A stretch of 55,744 nt of DNA from Planctomycetaceae bacterium (GTDB lineage Bacteria; Planctomycetota; Planctomycetia; Pirellulales; Pirellulaceae). Positions 42,109-51,166 of the stretch are shown in pieces (the stretch's first letter is position 1; each line of letters starts with the position of its first letter). Both the position numbers and the translations under genes were made by a program. A model generated the notes under the pieces. It did not search any database. It was not told the origin of the DNA and worked only from the letters and a program-made list of their open reading frames with translations. The stretch spans positions 1-55,744 of the forward strand of contig DUDC01000334.1 in assembly GCA_012959465.1 (NCBI GenBank). Reading direction: 5' to 3'.

Positions 42109-44181
42109 TCACACCTCCGTTAGTTCCAGCCTCATTTTCTCTCGTTCCTCCCAGCTCACCCATGGCGCGGAGAGCTGCACGGCGATTGCCATGGTGACGG
42201 CGATCATGATTCCCCACGGTTGTGGGAAATAGAACACCATGCTGGTCACCCAGGCCGCCAAGCCGCACAGGACGGACGCGAACAGGCTAAATCGATGTCG
42301 TCGCAGCGGATCGACCATTTTCCACCATCGCACAACGACCATCAGCCCGCCAAAATAGGCCAAGTAAGCTGGCAGTAGCGGCCTACCACTCTCGTACCAG
42401 GCGTCCAATGCCAATCCCAAGCCGGGCAAACTTACGAATTGGTTTTCCAAGTTAGTGTGGAAAAAACCGCTGGCTGCAAAGGCCGCTCCACCCATCGCCA
42501 TACCGATTAACAATTGGGTGCCGCGACGCCAATCCGTGGCCGACGTGGCCTGCCAACGTTGCCCTACGGCGAGCAATCCCCATCCTCCACCAACCGACAT
42601 TAGCACAACCCACGTGTAGGCCGACCAATCTTGGATTCCGTTGAGACCATGTTCGACGACAGTCATCGAGAGCACGCCTAGAGCGCCCACGATCAGGGCG
42701 CTGCACAACCAACCGCCCGTCAATTCCGCCGCCTTGTCTGCCATCGGTCGGTTGACCAGTTGTTTGCGAATTCGCGCCTCAAATACTGGTTGCGTCAACG
42801 CTTCACGCTTCCTCGGTGCCAACACTAGAGTTCGAACACCAAGGAAGACAACGTAGATTGCAGCGAGTAGCGCCACCAACGGTAGCGCAATGTGAATATT
42901 GAGGATTGCCACAAAGCCCAGGAGTACCAACATCACAATCTTGAATGCCGACCCGACAGAGTTCTGCTCGACGCCTTCCATCCATCGCGACCATCCGCCG
43001 CTACGCTGAGCGCTGACATTTTGAAGAGTTGCCCGACCAGGCGTCCGATGGGCCGACGGGACGACTTCCGCATCTGCAATCGTGTTGGGCTGAGCAAGTT
43101 CTTGCACTGGCCCAAAGGACATCTCATCCGCCTCGTCGCCGATATAAACTGGTTCGTCGCGTTTCGACGATATAGGCTCGGCCGTAATCACCGGCTCGTC
43201 CGTGATCTCAAGCACCTCGTTGGCAACCGATTGCTTCGAGGTGACAATCGGATCAGGAGTCGGAGTCGATTGACCATCGTAACATGCGAGCATTTCCTCA
43301 ACGTTGGAAAATCGATGCTCGGGATCTTTGGTAAGAGCTCGTCGCACGACACGGGCGTACTTATCCGGAACGATGGATAAATCCGGCTCCTCCGTCAAGT
43401 GCTTCATAATGATCTCTTGACTGCTCTCTCCGTCGAACGGGACCTTTCCGGTTACCAGTTCATAGAGAATGATGCCAAGTGCATAGATGTCGATTTCCTT
43501 ACCGTAGACACCCTTACCGATTTCCGGCGCCATGTAATGGAACGTTCCGACACTCTCAGTCTGCCCACTTCGGCGACTGCAAGAGATGAATTTGGATAGA
43601 CCGTAGTCACCGATCTTTACCGTACTGATATCATCGAAGATGTTTCCTGGTTTCAAATCCCGGTGCACAATCCCGTGGTCGTGCAGGTAGCTGACGCCGG
43701 ATGCCATGCTGCGAAACCAATGATCAACTTGCTCGGTTGACAGTCCAGTGGGGTGACGTTCGAGCAAATCCTTTAGGGTTTCGCCCGATACGTACTCCAT
43801 CACGACCCAGGCTTCACCTTCGTCGTCATACTTGATGTCGAACAGAGCGACCAGATTGGAGTGCTTCAGATTCAGGCATTGCCGGACTCCGCGCAGCTCG
43901 ATGTCTAGATTGCGTTGAACTCGCTTTAACGCAACTTCTTTGCCGGCATCGCTCGTGGCGAAGTAAACTTCGCCAAAGCCCCCGGCTCCGATCCCCCGCT
44001 TGATCGTAAATCCCTCCAAGGGACGCGATCCGCTAGCATATGTGAATTTCATTCCCCGGCCTCCTGGACGCCGTTGAAAAGGGTCCATCCCACCGTCCGC
44101 ATCACCTGATTGATTTGACTCTAGAGTAGTTGTTTTCTCTTGCATTTGTCCAGTTTCCCTCAAGCTATTGGCCATGTCCAC
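42109..44181 (-). CDS. Membrane-bound Hanks-type Ser/Thr protein kinase
   Basis: The product (690 aa) has a kinase domain at residues about 58-305: GAGGFGEVY loop, Lys86 in VALKR, HRDLKPGN (173-180), metal-binding DYG (192-194, in place of DFG) and APE (218-220). A linker of about 110 residues follows. The C-terminal half has around eight transmembrane helices (for example IVMLVLLGFVAILNIHIALPLV), so the kinase faces the cytoplasm and is held in the inner membrane. The FHA gene ends 11 bases upstream. It probably phosphorylates threonines that the FHA protein reads. There are no extracytoplasmic PASTA repeats. Confidence 0.93.
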   Translation of the reverse strand: MDMANSLRETGQMQEKTTTLESNQSGDADGGMDPFQRRPGGRGMKFTYASGSRPLEGFTIKRGIGAGGFGEVYFATSDAGKEVALKRVQRNLDIELRGVRQCLNLKHSNLVALFDIKYDDEGEAWVVMEYVSGETLKDLLERHPTGLSTEQVDHWFRSMASGVSYLHDHGIVHRDLKPGNIFDDISTVKIGDYGLSKFISCSRRSGQTESVGTFHYMAPEIGKGVYGKEIDIYALGIILYELVTGKVPFDGESSQEIIMKHLTEEPDLSIVPDKYARVVRRALTKDPEHRFSNVEEMLACYDGQSTPTPDPIVTSKQSVANEVLEITDEPVITAEPISSKRDEPVYIGDEADEMSFGPVQELAQPNTIADAEVVPSAHRTPGRATLQNVSAQRSGGWSRWMEGVEQNSVGSAFKIVMLVLLGFVAILNIHIALPLVALLAAIYVVFLGVRTLVLAPRKREALTQPVFEARIRKQLVNRPMADKAAELTGGWLCSALIVGALGVLSMTVVEHGLNGIQDWSAYTWVVLMSVGGGWGLLAVGQRWQATSATDWRRGTQLLIGMAMGGAAFAASGFFHTNLENQFVSLPGLGLALDAWYESGRPLLPAYLAYFGGLMVVVRWWKMVDPLRRHRFSLFASVLCGLAAWVTSMVFYFPQPWGIMIAVTMAIAVQLSAPWVSWEEREKMRLELTEV

Positions 44182-44192
44182 GCCAGCAACTT

Positions 44193-45623
44193 TTAACCTC
44201 GCATTGGCTCGAGGCTCAATGAAAAGTCGTCACCGCGTACCTGGGACGCCAATTCCAGCGTTCCGTGGCCATCCGTCAGTTGCCCGTCAATCTCGAACGA
44301 CGTGACGGCCCGGCAATGGAGTCGCTCTTTTTGCCGAAATAACACGACATCGTGCTCCCAATCTCGACAGACTACATGGTTTTCTTTACGCGGTCCTAGG
44401 ACACAGGAGTCGGCCAACAGGATCACTCCATCGGCCGACGGCTGCGTGCCATGTCTCGAAACAAAATCGAGGCAGGCCGTTGAACTCAAGGCGTGCGGCT
44501 GGCGAAAACGAATCTCTACCGCCGACATCTTCACCCGGTCACCGTCCTTCAACAACGTTGGTCGGTCAATAACGGTTCCATTGAGCCGCGTCTCGACGAT
44601 GGGGTCTAGAATATAACCCTCGCCGCTGCGTCGAATGGTGATATGGCGGCGGGAAACATCACCCAACACGGGGACGTCTACGCCCGCCATTGGCAATGCC
44701 TGGCCGACCGTGATCGTCTCCGCCGGACAAACCAGATAGCCTCCCACACCATCCACCCAAAGGAAAAACCGTTCCAGATCCGGAATCGGCACCACTTTGT
44801 CCTCGTTCTTGTCAACTTCTTCGTTTACTCGACTCGTAACGTCCCCACCTTTGGCACTGCCATTCTTGCCGCCAAGCTTCGCAGTGTCGTCAATCGGCCG
44901 ATCGATAACCGCCGTGTGACTAACTCGTGTACCCGCCTGCGCCCACGCTTGTTTCCTGGCATCGAGAGCAAGTGCAGATAGAGGAGCCACTTCCAGCAGC
45001 TGTTCGGCGTGTTGCACAGCCACCGTCCAGTCTCGCTTGATCATGGCCCGATGGAGTTCTTCACTCAACTCGCGGCCAATACCTTGCCTTGAACGGTAGT
45101 CGGAAAGACGCGACGCAAATTGTTTGGATTCGGTTTCGTTACTCTGTAGCAGCTTCAACTGCTCGATCGCCTCAGCAAATTTTCCATGTTGTGCCAAGTG
45201 ATCGGCCGAACGAACACGGCGAACCGTCTCTCGCAACGAAACGACCGACTCGTGGTGCATACCGCGGCGAGTCAAATCGTCCAGTTTTTTTAGACAACGA
45301 GTGTAGTCACCCGATGCCATCAACTCGCGACAATCAGCGAACACTGCATCGAGCAGTTCGTCGCGAAGCGTCGACGCCCGTTCGCATTCGCCAGCTACCA
45401 ACACAATCCGGTCGAAGTCCTTCCACGCCTCGGACATGTCAGCAGCCACTAAGCGTCGCCGTCCCCGTTTAAGCAGTGAGTTCGTCAGTTTTAAGGCGAG
45501 CCGCCGGCCGGGAAGCGTCGCTTGCATGTCCTCGGCGGCCAGCATGCGAATGGCGTCGTCATATCGGCCCTGCCGGTATGCCGTGTCCGCCTCTCGCAGT
45601 TTGATTCGCCAACTCTGAAACAT
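44193..45623 (-). CDS. FHA-domain protein with N-terminal helical repeats
   Basis: The product is 476 aa from ATG 45623, which has GGGGAG upstream; the frame extends to 45722. Residues 1 to about 235 are helical, TPR-like (YRQGRYDDAIRMLAAED; HGKFAEAIEQLKLL). A linker rich in Lys, Gly and Asp follows. The FHA domain at about 300-375 has VSRRHITIRRSGEGYILD and RLNGTVIDRPTLLKDGDRV. A second, degenerate FHA-like stretch may follow (SCVLGPRKENHVVCRDWEHD). FHA domains bind phosphothreonine. It lies directly upstream of the kinase gene, so it is the probable substrate-reader of that kinase. Confidence 0.87.
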   Translation of the reverse strand: MFQSWRIKLREADTAYRQGRYDDAIRMLAAEDMQATLPGRRLALKLTNSLLKRGRRRLVAADMSEAWKDFDRIVLVAGECERASTLRDELLDAVFADCRELMASGDYTRCLKKLDDLTRRGMHHESVVSLRETVRRVRSADHLAQHGKFAEAIEQLKLLQSNETESKQFASRLSDYRSRQGIGRELSEELHRAMIKRDWTVAVQHAEQLLEVAPLSALALDARKQAWAQAGTRVSHTAVIDRPIDDTAKLGGKNGSAKGGDVTSRVNEEVDKNEDKVVPIPDLERFFLWVDGVGGYLVCPAETITVGQALPMAGVDVPVLGDVSRRHITIRRSGEGYILDPIVETRLNGTVIDRPTLLKDGDRVKMSAVEIRFRQPHALSSTACLDFVSRHGTQPSADGVILLADSCVLGPRKENHVVCRDWEHDVVLFRQKERLHCRAVTSFEIDGQLTDGHGTLELASQVRGDDFSLSLEPMRG

Positions 45624-45723
45624 TGCTCCCCGTCCTTTGGATGACGCGTATCGGACGAAATGGTGGCCGGGCTCCCAGCCCAGCCACCCGACGCTTAGTC
45701 CTATCCGCAAGTGAGCGACCAAT

Positions 45724-45752
45724 GGGAGCGTACCATTGTTTGGTACGCTCCC
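45724..45752. terminator. Perfect 12-bp hairpin between the coiled-coil and FHA genes
   Basis: GGGAGCGTACCA (45724-45735), loop TTGTT, TGGTACGCTCCC (45741-45752). It lies 28 bases past the coiled-coil gene stop on the minus strand. There is no T-run, so it may be an attenuator or mRNA-stability hairpin instead of a full terminator. Confidence 0.55.
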
Positions 45753-45779
45753 TGTTGGCTACCCCTGACGATCGATGGG

Positions 45780-46595
45780 TTATTGCTTGGCCAATACCCC
45801 TACGTCTTGCCCAAAGTACTCATGGACTCGCTCGGTGATGTCGACCGAAGTCGAAGTCGTATCTTCAAGCGGGATCCGAATCGGATACGCTTCGCTCGCG
45901 TCAGCCAACTTGGCTTCCACTTCGATGCGAGTGTCAATTTCCTCCATCAGTTGGCGAACACGCGACAACTTGCTGTCGTCGAACTTGAATTCGCTCTTGG
46001 CTTTGGCCACATTGACCATTTCCAATTTGGCTTCCAGACGCTCGACCTCGACTTCTAATCCGGCCTTAGCAGATCGCATGGCCGACAGCTTCTCACGTGC
46101 AGCCGCCAATGTTTCCCCACGGGCTTCCAAGATCTGGCGCCAGTGAGTCTTTTCCTGCTCTTTGCTCTGATAGGCATTCAGCCTAGTCTCGATGTCGCGT
46201 TTGACCTGGTCGCGACTAAAACTGAACTCGCGGCCGTCCTTCACATAGACGAAATACCCAGAGCCATTGCTCTCCAAATCACCGGTCAGACGAAGGATCT
46301 CGCTCTTCATGACCGCCAGATGTTCTTCGGCACGCATGACCTTGTCCTGCATCCTCGATACCAACACTTCTTCTTTGGCGATCCGTCTGATGTTGTCATC
46401 AATCACTGGACCTAATGCTCGAATCTCGTTGCGAGCAACCTTCATGTCCATTTCCACTGGCACACTGTCTCGGATCGTCTCCCGAGCCAGACCGATGCCC
46501 GTTGAAATGTAACTAACCGCGCTTCGTCCAAATACCAATGCGATGAGCAGCGCTATCGCACCACCGGCTAACAGTGCTTTTTTAACCATTTTCAT
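45780..46595 (-). CDS. Membrane-anchored coiled-coil protein
   Basis: The product is 271 aa from ATG 46595, which has TTGGAGG at ideal spacing; the frame extends to 46748 without support. One N-terminal helix (LLAGGAIALLIALVFG) is followed by about 200 residues of heptad-rich coiled coil (ILRLTGDLESNG; AAAREKLSAMRSAKAGLEVE). It resembles PspA-like or septation-type coiled-coil proteins only in general shape. It is the first gene of the FHA/kinase/sigma cassette and a hairpin separates it from FHA. A structural or envelope-stress sensing role is possible. Confidence 0.78.
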   Translation of the reverse strand: MKMVKKALLAGGAIALLIALVFGRSAVSYISTGIGLARETIRDSVPVEMDMKVARNEIRALGPVIDDNIRRIAKEEVLVSRMQDKVMRAEEHLAVMKSEILRLTGDLESNGSGYFVYVKDGREFSFSRDQVKRDIETRLNAYQSKEQEKTHWRQILEARGETLAAAREKLSAMRSAKAGLEVEVERLEAKLEMVNVAKAKSEFKFDDSKLSRVRQLMEEIDTRIEVEAKLADASEAYPIRIPLEDTTSTSVDITERVHEYFGQDVGVLAKQ

Positions 46596-47012
46596 TACCT
46601 CCAAGTTCGTAACCAATCGCCGATGAATCGGCCCGTCAAATGTATTTTGTCTCACCATGTCCCCATTCATGGGGCACGACACCCAGCTATTCGCCGCCGC
46701 CCCAGAATTCTTGACTGATTGGACGTTTTTTCGAGCTTTTTGCCACAAACTTAGCAGCCCCCCGTTTGGTCCACGCCCAATCGTAGTGATTCACCACAGC
46801 TAAGTAGTGAATTTGATCGCATGTGTGGCAATTTGGCAGCACCAGATTTGGAAACGCCAACCTATCCCACCCGTCTTAACACTTTATAAATCTTTTCTAT
46901 CAAACACCTTACGTAAAACTCGAATAATTTCTCGAACGTCGGGCATAAGGATTGCATCTCTCTTTCCAGAGAGTCCGACGAATTACAGGTGCGGATATCC
47001 CAAGTGGAGGGC
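46596..47012. other. Intergenic region upstream of the signalling cassette
   Basis: This 417-base gap between divergent genes should hold both promoters. The only marked structure is ATTCAC/GTGAAT (46789-46812), possibly an operator half-site pair with a 12-base spacer. I see no credible gene inside. Confidence 0.35.
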
Positions 47013-47225
47013 ATGAACATGACGAGCTTTCTCAAAACTCACGGTCCTGACCTCGTTAATCTCACCGATCTTTCGGGAGTCATCGATGTACCCGTGCGAG
47101 TCGGGAGCAGTGCTCTCGACCTCTTTCACGATGACCTCTCTCAAGAACTCGATCGACTCGAAATTCGCTTCCGCGACTTTGTGACCCGCGATTCCCTCGG
47201 CACAGCTCTCAAACGCAATCGCTAA
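47013..47225 (+). CDS. Small hypothetical protein
   Basis: The product is 70 aa. ATG 47013 has GGAGGG five bases upstream, better than the in-frame codon at 46989. It is soluble, acidic to mixed, with TDLSGVIDVPVRVGSSALDL and a helical C-terminus ending LKRNR. I do not recognise a family. It lies about 90 bases before the DUF1697 gene on the same strand. Confidence 0.55.
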   Translation: MNMTSFLKTHGPDLVNLTDLSGVIDVPVRVGSSALDLFHDDLSQELDRLEIRFRDFVTRDSLGTALKRNR

Positions 47226-47318
47226 ACGTCGAACACGGGCTTCTTGATTGCCGCCTGCCGGGCGTTGTCAGAACGTCTCGATGGTCTGGGACTCATCGTT
47301 TTCTTTAAGATGGGTGCC

Positions 47319-47876
47319 ATGGCAAAACAACCAACACGTTTCTTGGCTCTACTTCGTGGGATCAATGTAGGCGGGAAGAATCTCATCGCCAAGGATGATC
47401 TGCGTGGGTGCTTTGAAGAGGCCGGATTTACCAGCGTTCGCACGTACATCCAAAGCGGCAACATTCTCTTTCGATCTGTCGAAGTGAACGTCAAGGAACT
47501 GACAACCGTGATTGAGGCGGGACTGTCAGACCGATTCTCTTACCGGGCACGGGCGGTCGTTCTTTCCTACCGAAAGTACAAGTCCGCCGTCGAATCGGCT
47601 CCGGATGATTGGGGCAACGACGAGGAGCAAAAACACAACGCTCTCTTCACGTTCGATGGCGTCATGCCAAAGAGTGTGTTGGCGCAACTTCCGCCATCGA
47701 AAACGAGCATCGAGAAAGTCACTATTGCACCGGGCGTAATCTTCTGGTCGGTATCGAAGAAGCAACTGGGCAAAACGATGATGATGAAGCTGTCCAAGTC
47801 GCCGGTCTATCAGCAAGTGACAGTCAGGAATCACAACACCGTCTTCAAGCTACGAGAACTGTTTGAAGTTATGTAG
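47319..47876 (+). CDS. DUF1697 family protein
   Basis: The product (185 aa) matches DUF1697: FLALLRGINVGGKNLI near the start, then RTYIQSGNILFRS and a long C-terminal helical part. I chose ATG 47319 because the family starts a few residues before the ALLRGINVGG motif; ATG 47310 is nearly as good. No catalytic function is known for the family. The last 27 bases overlap the end of a minus-strand frame at 47850. Confidence 0.85.
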   Translation: MAKQPTRFLALLRGINVGGKNLIAKDDLRGCFEEAGFTSVRTYIQSGNILFRSVEVNVKELTTVIEAGLSDRFSYRARAVVLSYRKYKSAVESAPDDWGNDEEQKHNALFTFDGVMPKSVLAQLPPSKTSIEKVTIAPGVIFWSVSKKQLGKTMMMKLSKSPVYQQVTVRNHNTVFKLRELFEVM

Positions 47877-48089
47877 TGAAGAAAGTTGTTGGCCGGATTT
47901 GAAGGTATTCCGCTCGGCAGAAATTCGCGTCTCCAGATCGCTGACGACGCGACCTTCCTTCCACACGCGACGCTCGCCCGACAGTCGTGCGAGAAGCTGG
48001 TCCAATGCACCCGCCGCCTCTGCGTCGCGTTTCGAATCGGCGGGCAGTTCATCGAACAGACGCCTCAGACTGTCCAGCCGGAGAAGCAT
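47850..48089 (-). CDS. Hypothetical protein; coding frame extends upstream without a standard start
   Basis: The product is 79 aa from ATG 48089 (LDSLRRLFDELPADSKRDAEA and a charged helical remainder). The same frame stays open and codon-like for about 200 more bases upstream, to about 48288, reading TAELITYLRSSDFFRYARE and GETILEEDLGWDLG. No ATG, GTG or TTG occurs in it. The true gene may use a rare start such as ATC or ATT, or it may be a decayed gene. It follows the PVC cytochrome gene on the same strand. The family is unknown. Confidence 0.5.
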   Translation of the reverse strand: MLLRLDSLRRLFDELPADSKRDAEAAGALDQLLARLSGERRVWKEGRVVSDLETRISAERNTFKSGQQLSSLHNFKQFS

Positions 48090-48289
48090 CCCCAGGTCCC
48101 AACCGAGGTCTTCTTCTAGAATCGTCTCCCCGGAAATAACCCGAAGAATGTACCGCTGCCCCTCCTGCGGCGCGGAGTCGTTCGAACCTGGCTCTCGAGC
48201 GTAGCGGAAAAAATCAGACGATCTCAGATACGTTATCAGCTCGGCAGTTTTTTGCTTGCTGATGTACTGTGTTGAATTAAACGGTTTTT

Positions 48290-50905
48290 CTAGCCACCGC
48301 TGACCAAGTAGGCGATTAGATCGAGGATTTCTTCCTTGGTCATTCGATTGAACAGTCCCTCGGGCATCGGTGAAATTTTCGAAACAACCAGCTCTTCGAT
48401 TTGTTTGCGGTCAATTTTTACCTGCTTAAATGGATCCGTCAGGTCCGTGTTGAGCGTCATCGAATCGCCATTGAGGTTGACGACGACGCCGGTGTGCACT
48501 TGGCCGGATTCCGTGGCGACAGTGACCGCAGAAAACTGTTCGTTGATCACTTTGCTCGGATTGATGACCTGATCCAATAAATCGTGTGGAGAATAACGCC
48601 GCCCGGCCGACGTAAGATCGGGGCCCGTGATTCCGCCCTCATTCCCAAAGCGGTGACAGGCAAAACAACCAGCGGCGGCAAACATCCGTCGGCCATTCGC
48701 GAAGTCTCGCTTTTTAAGACCGGTCCGAGCAGCAGCCGAGAGATCCTCGAGTGTCCATTTCGTTGTGGTTCGTCCGGCAAAGATCTCGCCCAGATTCTCG
48801 AGTGCCGACTTCCTTACCGGCTTCGTGGCAAGGAGTTCCGCCAGTGATACCTTTTCTAATTCGCTAAGCGAAGCGATAGCGTCGTCACGAATAAACTGAA
48901 TGAACGTCTCGAAACTGGCACCACCTCGATAGCTGTGAGCCTTCAGGAACCACTCGAAGTATGCCGTGTGCAGCGATGGAGTCCAGCCCGTCTTCAGCAT
49001 TCGAATCGAGCGTGCGTACTGCATCTGCTCTTCCTGCGTCGGAGCCGACACAATCAGTGACATCGCTTTTTTTGCGACAGTTGGTGACTGAAGCCAGGCG
49101 AGCGTTTCGCACAACAACCAGTTCAACTCGAAGGATTCGGCGGGGAAAAAAGGATCGAAGCTGTCTATCAGTTTCTGGACCATCAATTCATCCGGGCGGC
49201 CGAAACGATTCAAAATGATCTGCGTTGTCCGGTGCAGAGTCAGCTGTTGCGACACTTCGAGGCTTGAAACGTCGATCGACGTGACAGCCAAGAGCAGTTT
49301 GTCCCGCATCGCAATATCGACTCGCGGAGTCTGCTCGTTTCGATGTTGCGGACAGACACCGGTGACGCGTGCCAGCGCCAACAGCGCTTCAACCTGCTTG
49401 GCAGAGTCGGACTCGGTTAGCGCTTTCTCAGCCCACGTCGCGACCGGCTGATGCTCGAGGGCAGTGCGAGCCGCAAATCGAATGAATCGGTCTTTGTCAG
49501 CCAGGTACGACCACGCCACATTGATCGCCTGCGGATCCAAATTGCCATGGTATGCCTCAAGTGCGTGGCGCGCACTCCGCGCCTTATTGTTAATTGTTTT
49601 CGTCTGAACGAGAGCCGTTGATTGTTCACCGACGTACGTTACTCGGTACAGCCCTGACTGCACTCGTCGCCCGCCAATCGTGAAATACATCGCGCCGTCG
49701 ATCGGGTGAATGATGGCATCGGTGATCGGTAGAGGAGCTCCCGTGACAAACTCTTCCTTGGTTGCGGTGTACGAGGAACCGTTTGGTGTCAGATGAACGG
49801 CGTATAGCTTCCCCCAACTCCAATCGAGAGCGAACAGAGCATTTTGGTACTTTGCCGGAAACTTGGCACCGTACCCAAACGTCATGCCGGTCGGTGAACC
49901 GGGGCCGATGTCGAGCACGCCTGGCAGGTTGTCGGCGTAGAACGGCGGCCGTTTTCCAGCACCGTTCCGCCAGCCAAACTCGGCACCGCTGACAACGTGA
50001 CAAATCCGCGTCGCACGGTACCATGGCGTGTTGAAGTCGTACTCCATGTCGGCATCGTAGGTGAACAGCTCACCGTCCCGATTAACAGCCGCGTCGAAAA
50101 TATTGCGAAAGCCCGAGGCATAGGCTTCGAATTTTTTCCCGTCGGGAGAAACGCGATAGATGATTCCTCCGGGTGCCAATTTTCCTCGGTTGTGACCACG
50201 GCCGTCCGGCATGCTAGGCAGCAGGTGATCCTCGCCCCAAACACGACGAACCGGAGAAGTTTCAGCCAATTCTGGCGCAGTTGTGTTGTTGCCCGTGATC
50301 AAGTACAGAGCCTTACCATCGGGTGTTGGCACCAACGCATGAACGCCGTGGTCGCTCTTTGATTCAACTTCGCGAAGCAACTCGACTTTGTCTAAATGGT
50401 CGTCGCCGTCGCTGTCGGTAATGCGATACAGGCCAGATGGAATCTTACGTTCGTAGTCGTTGACACCGACGTACAACGCACCGAATGCCCAGACCATCCC
50501 ATTAATCGCCCGAATGTCCGCCGGAACTTTTTCAACGGTCGCGGGATCCATCGCTTTTCCCGCCGGTGGTGGAGTCATGCGATACATTCCGCCGAACTGG
50601 TCGCTGACGAGAATCCGTCCCTTATCGTCCGTGCAGAGATTCACCCACGAACCCTGTTCCTGACCGGGTACTGAGTAAAGCAATTCAACCTTAAATCCCT
50701 TTGCCGCCCTGATGCGGTTAATCGGAGTTGCCGTGTTGCCACCGATGGCTGGTCCGACGGTCTTTGGCCGAGCACGCCGGTTCGCGGGCTTCTTTGCTTT
50801 ATCCTGGGCACACGCATCGGACAAACTGACAGCAGCACTTAAGGTTACAACGAGAGCAATACTCAGCGGAGCCAGTCGAAATGCCGATCTAAACATTCTT
50901 CTCAT
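48290..50905 (-). CDS. PVC-type membrane-bound dehydrogenase with C-terminal cytochrome c domain
   Basis: The product (871 aa) has a signal peptide (LAPLSIALVVTLSAAVSLSDACA). Residues about 55-420 form a beta-propeller like glucose/sorbosone dehydrogenases (VNLCTDDKGRILVSDQFGGMY near 85). A helical HEAT-like region covers 430-690. One cytochrome c domain has the heme site CFACH (747-751) and axial Met in SPMPEG (about 847). The family is abundant in planctomycetes and verrucomicrobia and is thought to oxidise sugars or alcohols in the periplasm, passing electrons to heme. The substrate is unknown. ATG 50905 is the start. Confidence 0.9.
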   Translation of the reverse strand: MRRMFRSAFRLAPLSIALVVTLSAAVSLSDACAQDKAKKPANRRARPKTVGPAIGGNTATPINRIRAAKGFKVELLYSVPGQEQGSWVNLCTDDKGRILVSDQFGGMYRMTPPPAGKAMDPATVEKVPADIRAINGMVWAFGALYVGVNDYERKIPSGLYRITDSDGDDHLDKVELLREVESKSDHGVHALVPTPDGKALYLITGNNTTAPELAETSPVRRVWGEDHLLPSMPDGRGHNRGKLAPGGIIYRVSPDGKKFEAYASGFRNIFDAAVNRDGELFTYDADMEYDFNTPWYRATRICHVVSGAEFGWRNGAGKRPPFYADNLPGVLDIGPGSPTGMTFGYGAKFPAKYQNALFALDWSWGKLYAVHLTPNGSSYTATKEEFVTGAPLPITDAIIHPIDGAMYFTIGGRRVQSGLYRVTYVGEQSTALVQTKTINNKARSARHALEAYHGNLDPQAINVAWSYLADKDRFIRFAARTALEHQPVATWAEKALTESDSAKQVEALLALARVTGVCPQHRNEQTPRVDIAMRDKLLLAVTSIDVSSLEVSQQLTLHRTTQIILNRFGRPDELMVQKLIDSFDPFFPAESFELNWLLCETLAWLQSPTVAKKAMSLIVSAPTQEEQMQYARSIRMLKTGWTPSLHTAYFEWFLKAHSYRGGASFETFIQFIRDDAIASLSELEKVSLAELLATKPVRKSALENLGEIFAGRTTTKWTLEDLSAAARTGLKKRDFANGRRMFAAAGCFACHRFGNEGGITGPDLTSAGRRYSPHDLLDQVINPSKVINEQFSAVTVATESGQVHTGVVVNLNGDSMTLNTDLTDPFKQVKIDRKQIEELVVSKISPMPEGLFNRMTKEEILDLIAYLVSGG

Positions 50906-51060
50906 ATTGAATTCAGTTCCGTTTTACGGTGTGGGTGAGTTCTATGCTGTCATGAATTAGGCTGACCGAACCCGGTCGTTAATACCACAGTTTAATCGAG
51001 AGCGGTGTTTATTTCAGGTGGGGGCGTCGGCCCTAGGTCGCTGATACGCCCACGGCATTA

Positions 51061-51080
51061 GCCGAAGGCGCTAGCCTCGG
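51061..51080. repeat. Second identical copy of the palindromic 20-mer
   Basis: GCCGAAGGCGCTAGCCTCGG is identical to 3804-3823 and is again followed by a T-run on the plus strand. It lies in the 50906-51166 gap between two minus-strand genes, where no plus-strand gene ends. Confidence 0.65.
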
Positions 51081-51166
51081 GGTTTTTCAGGATCACGCGA
51101 CATCCGACAAACCCGACGCTGACGCGTTCGGCTCACACCCCGACCCGTTAAAACCGATGCCTCAAC

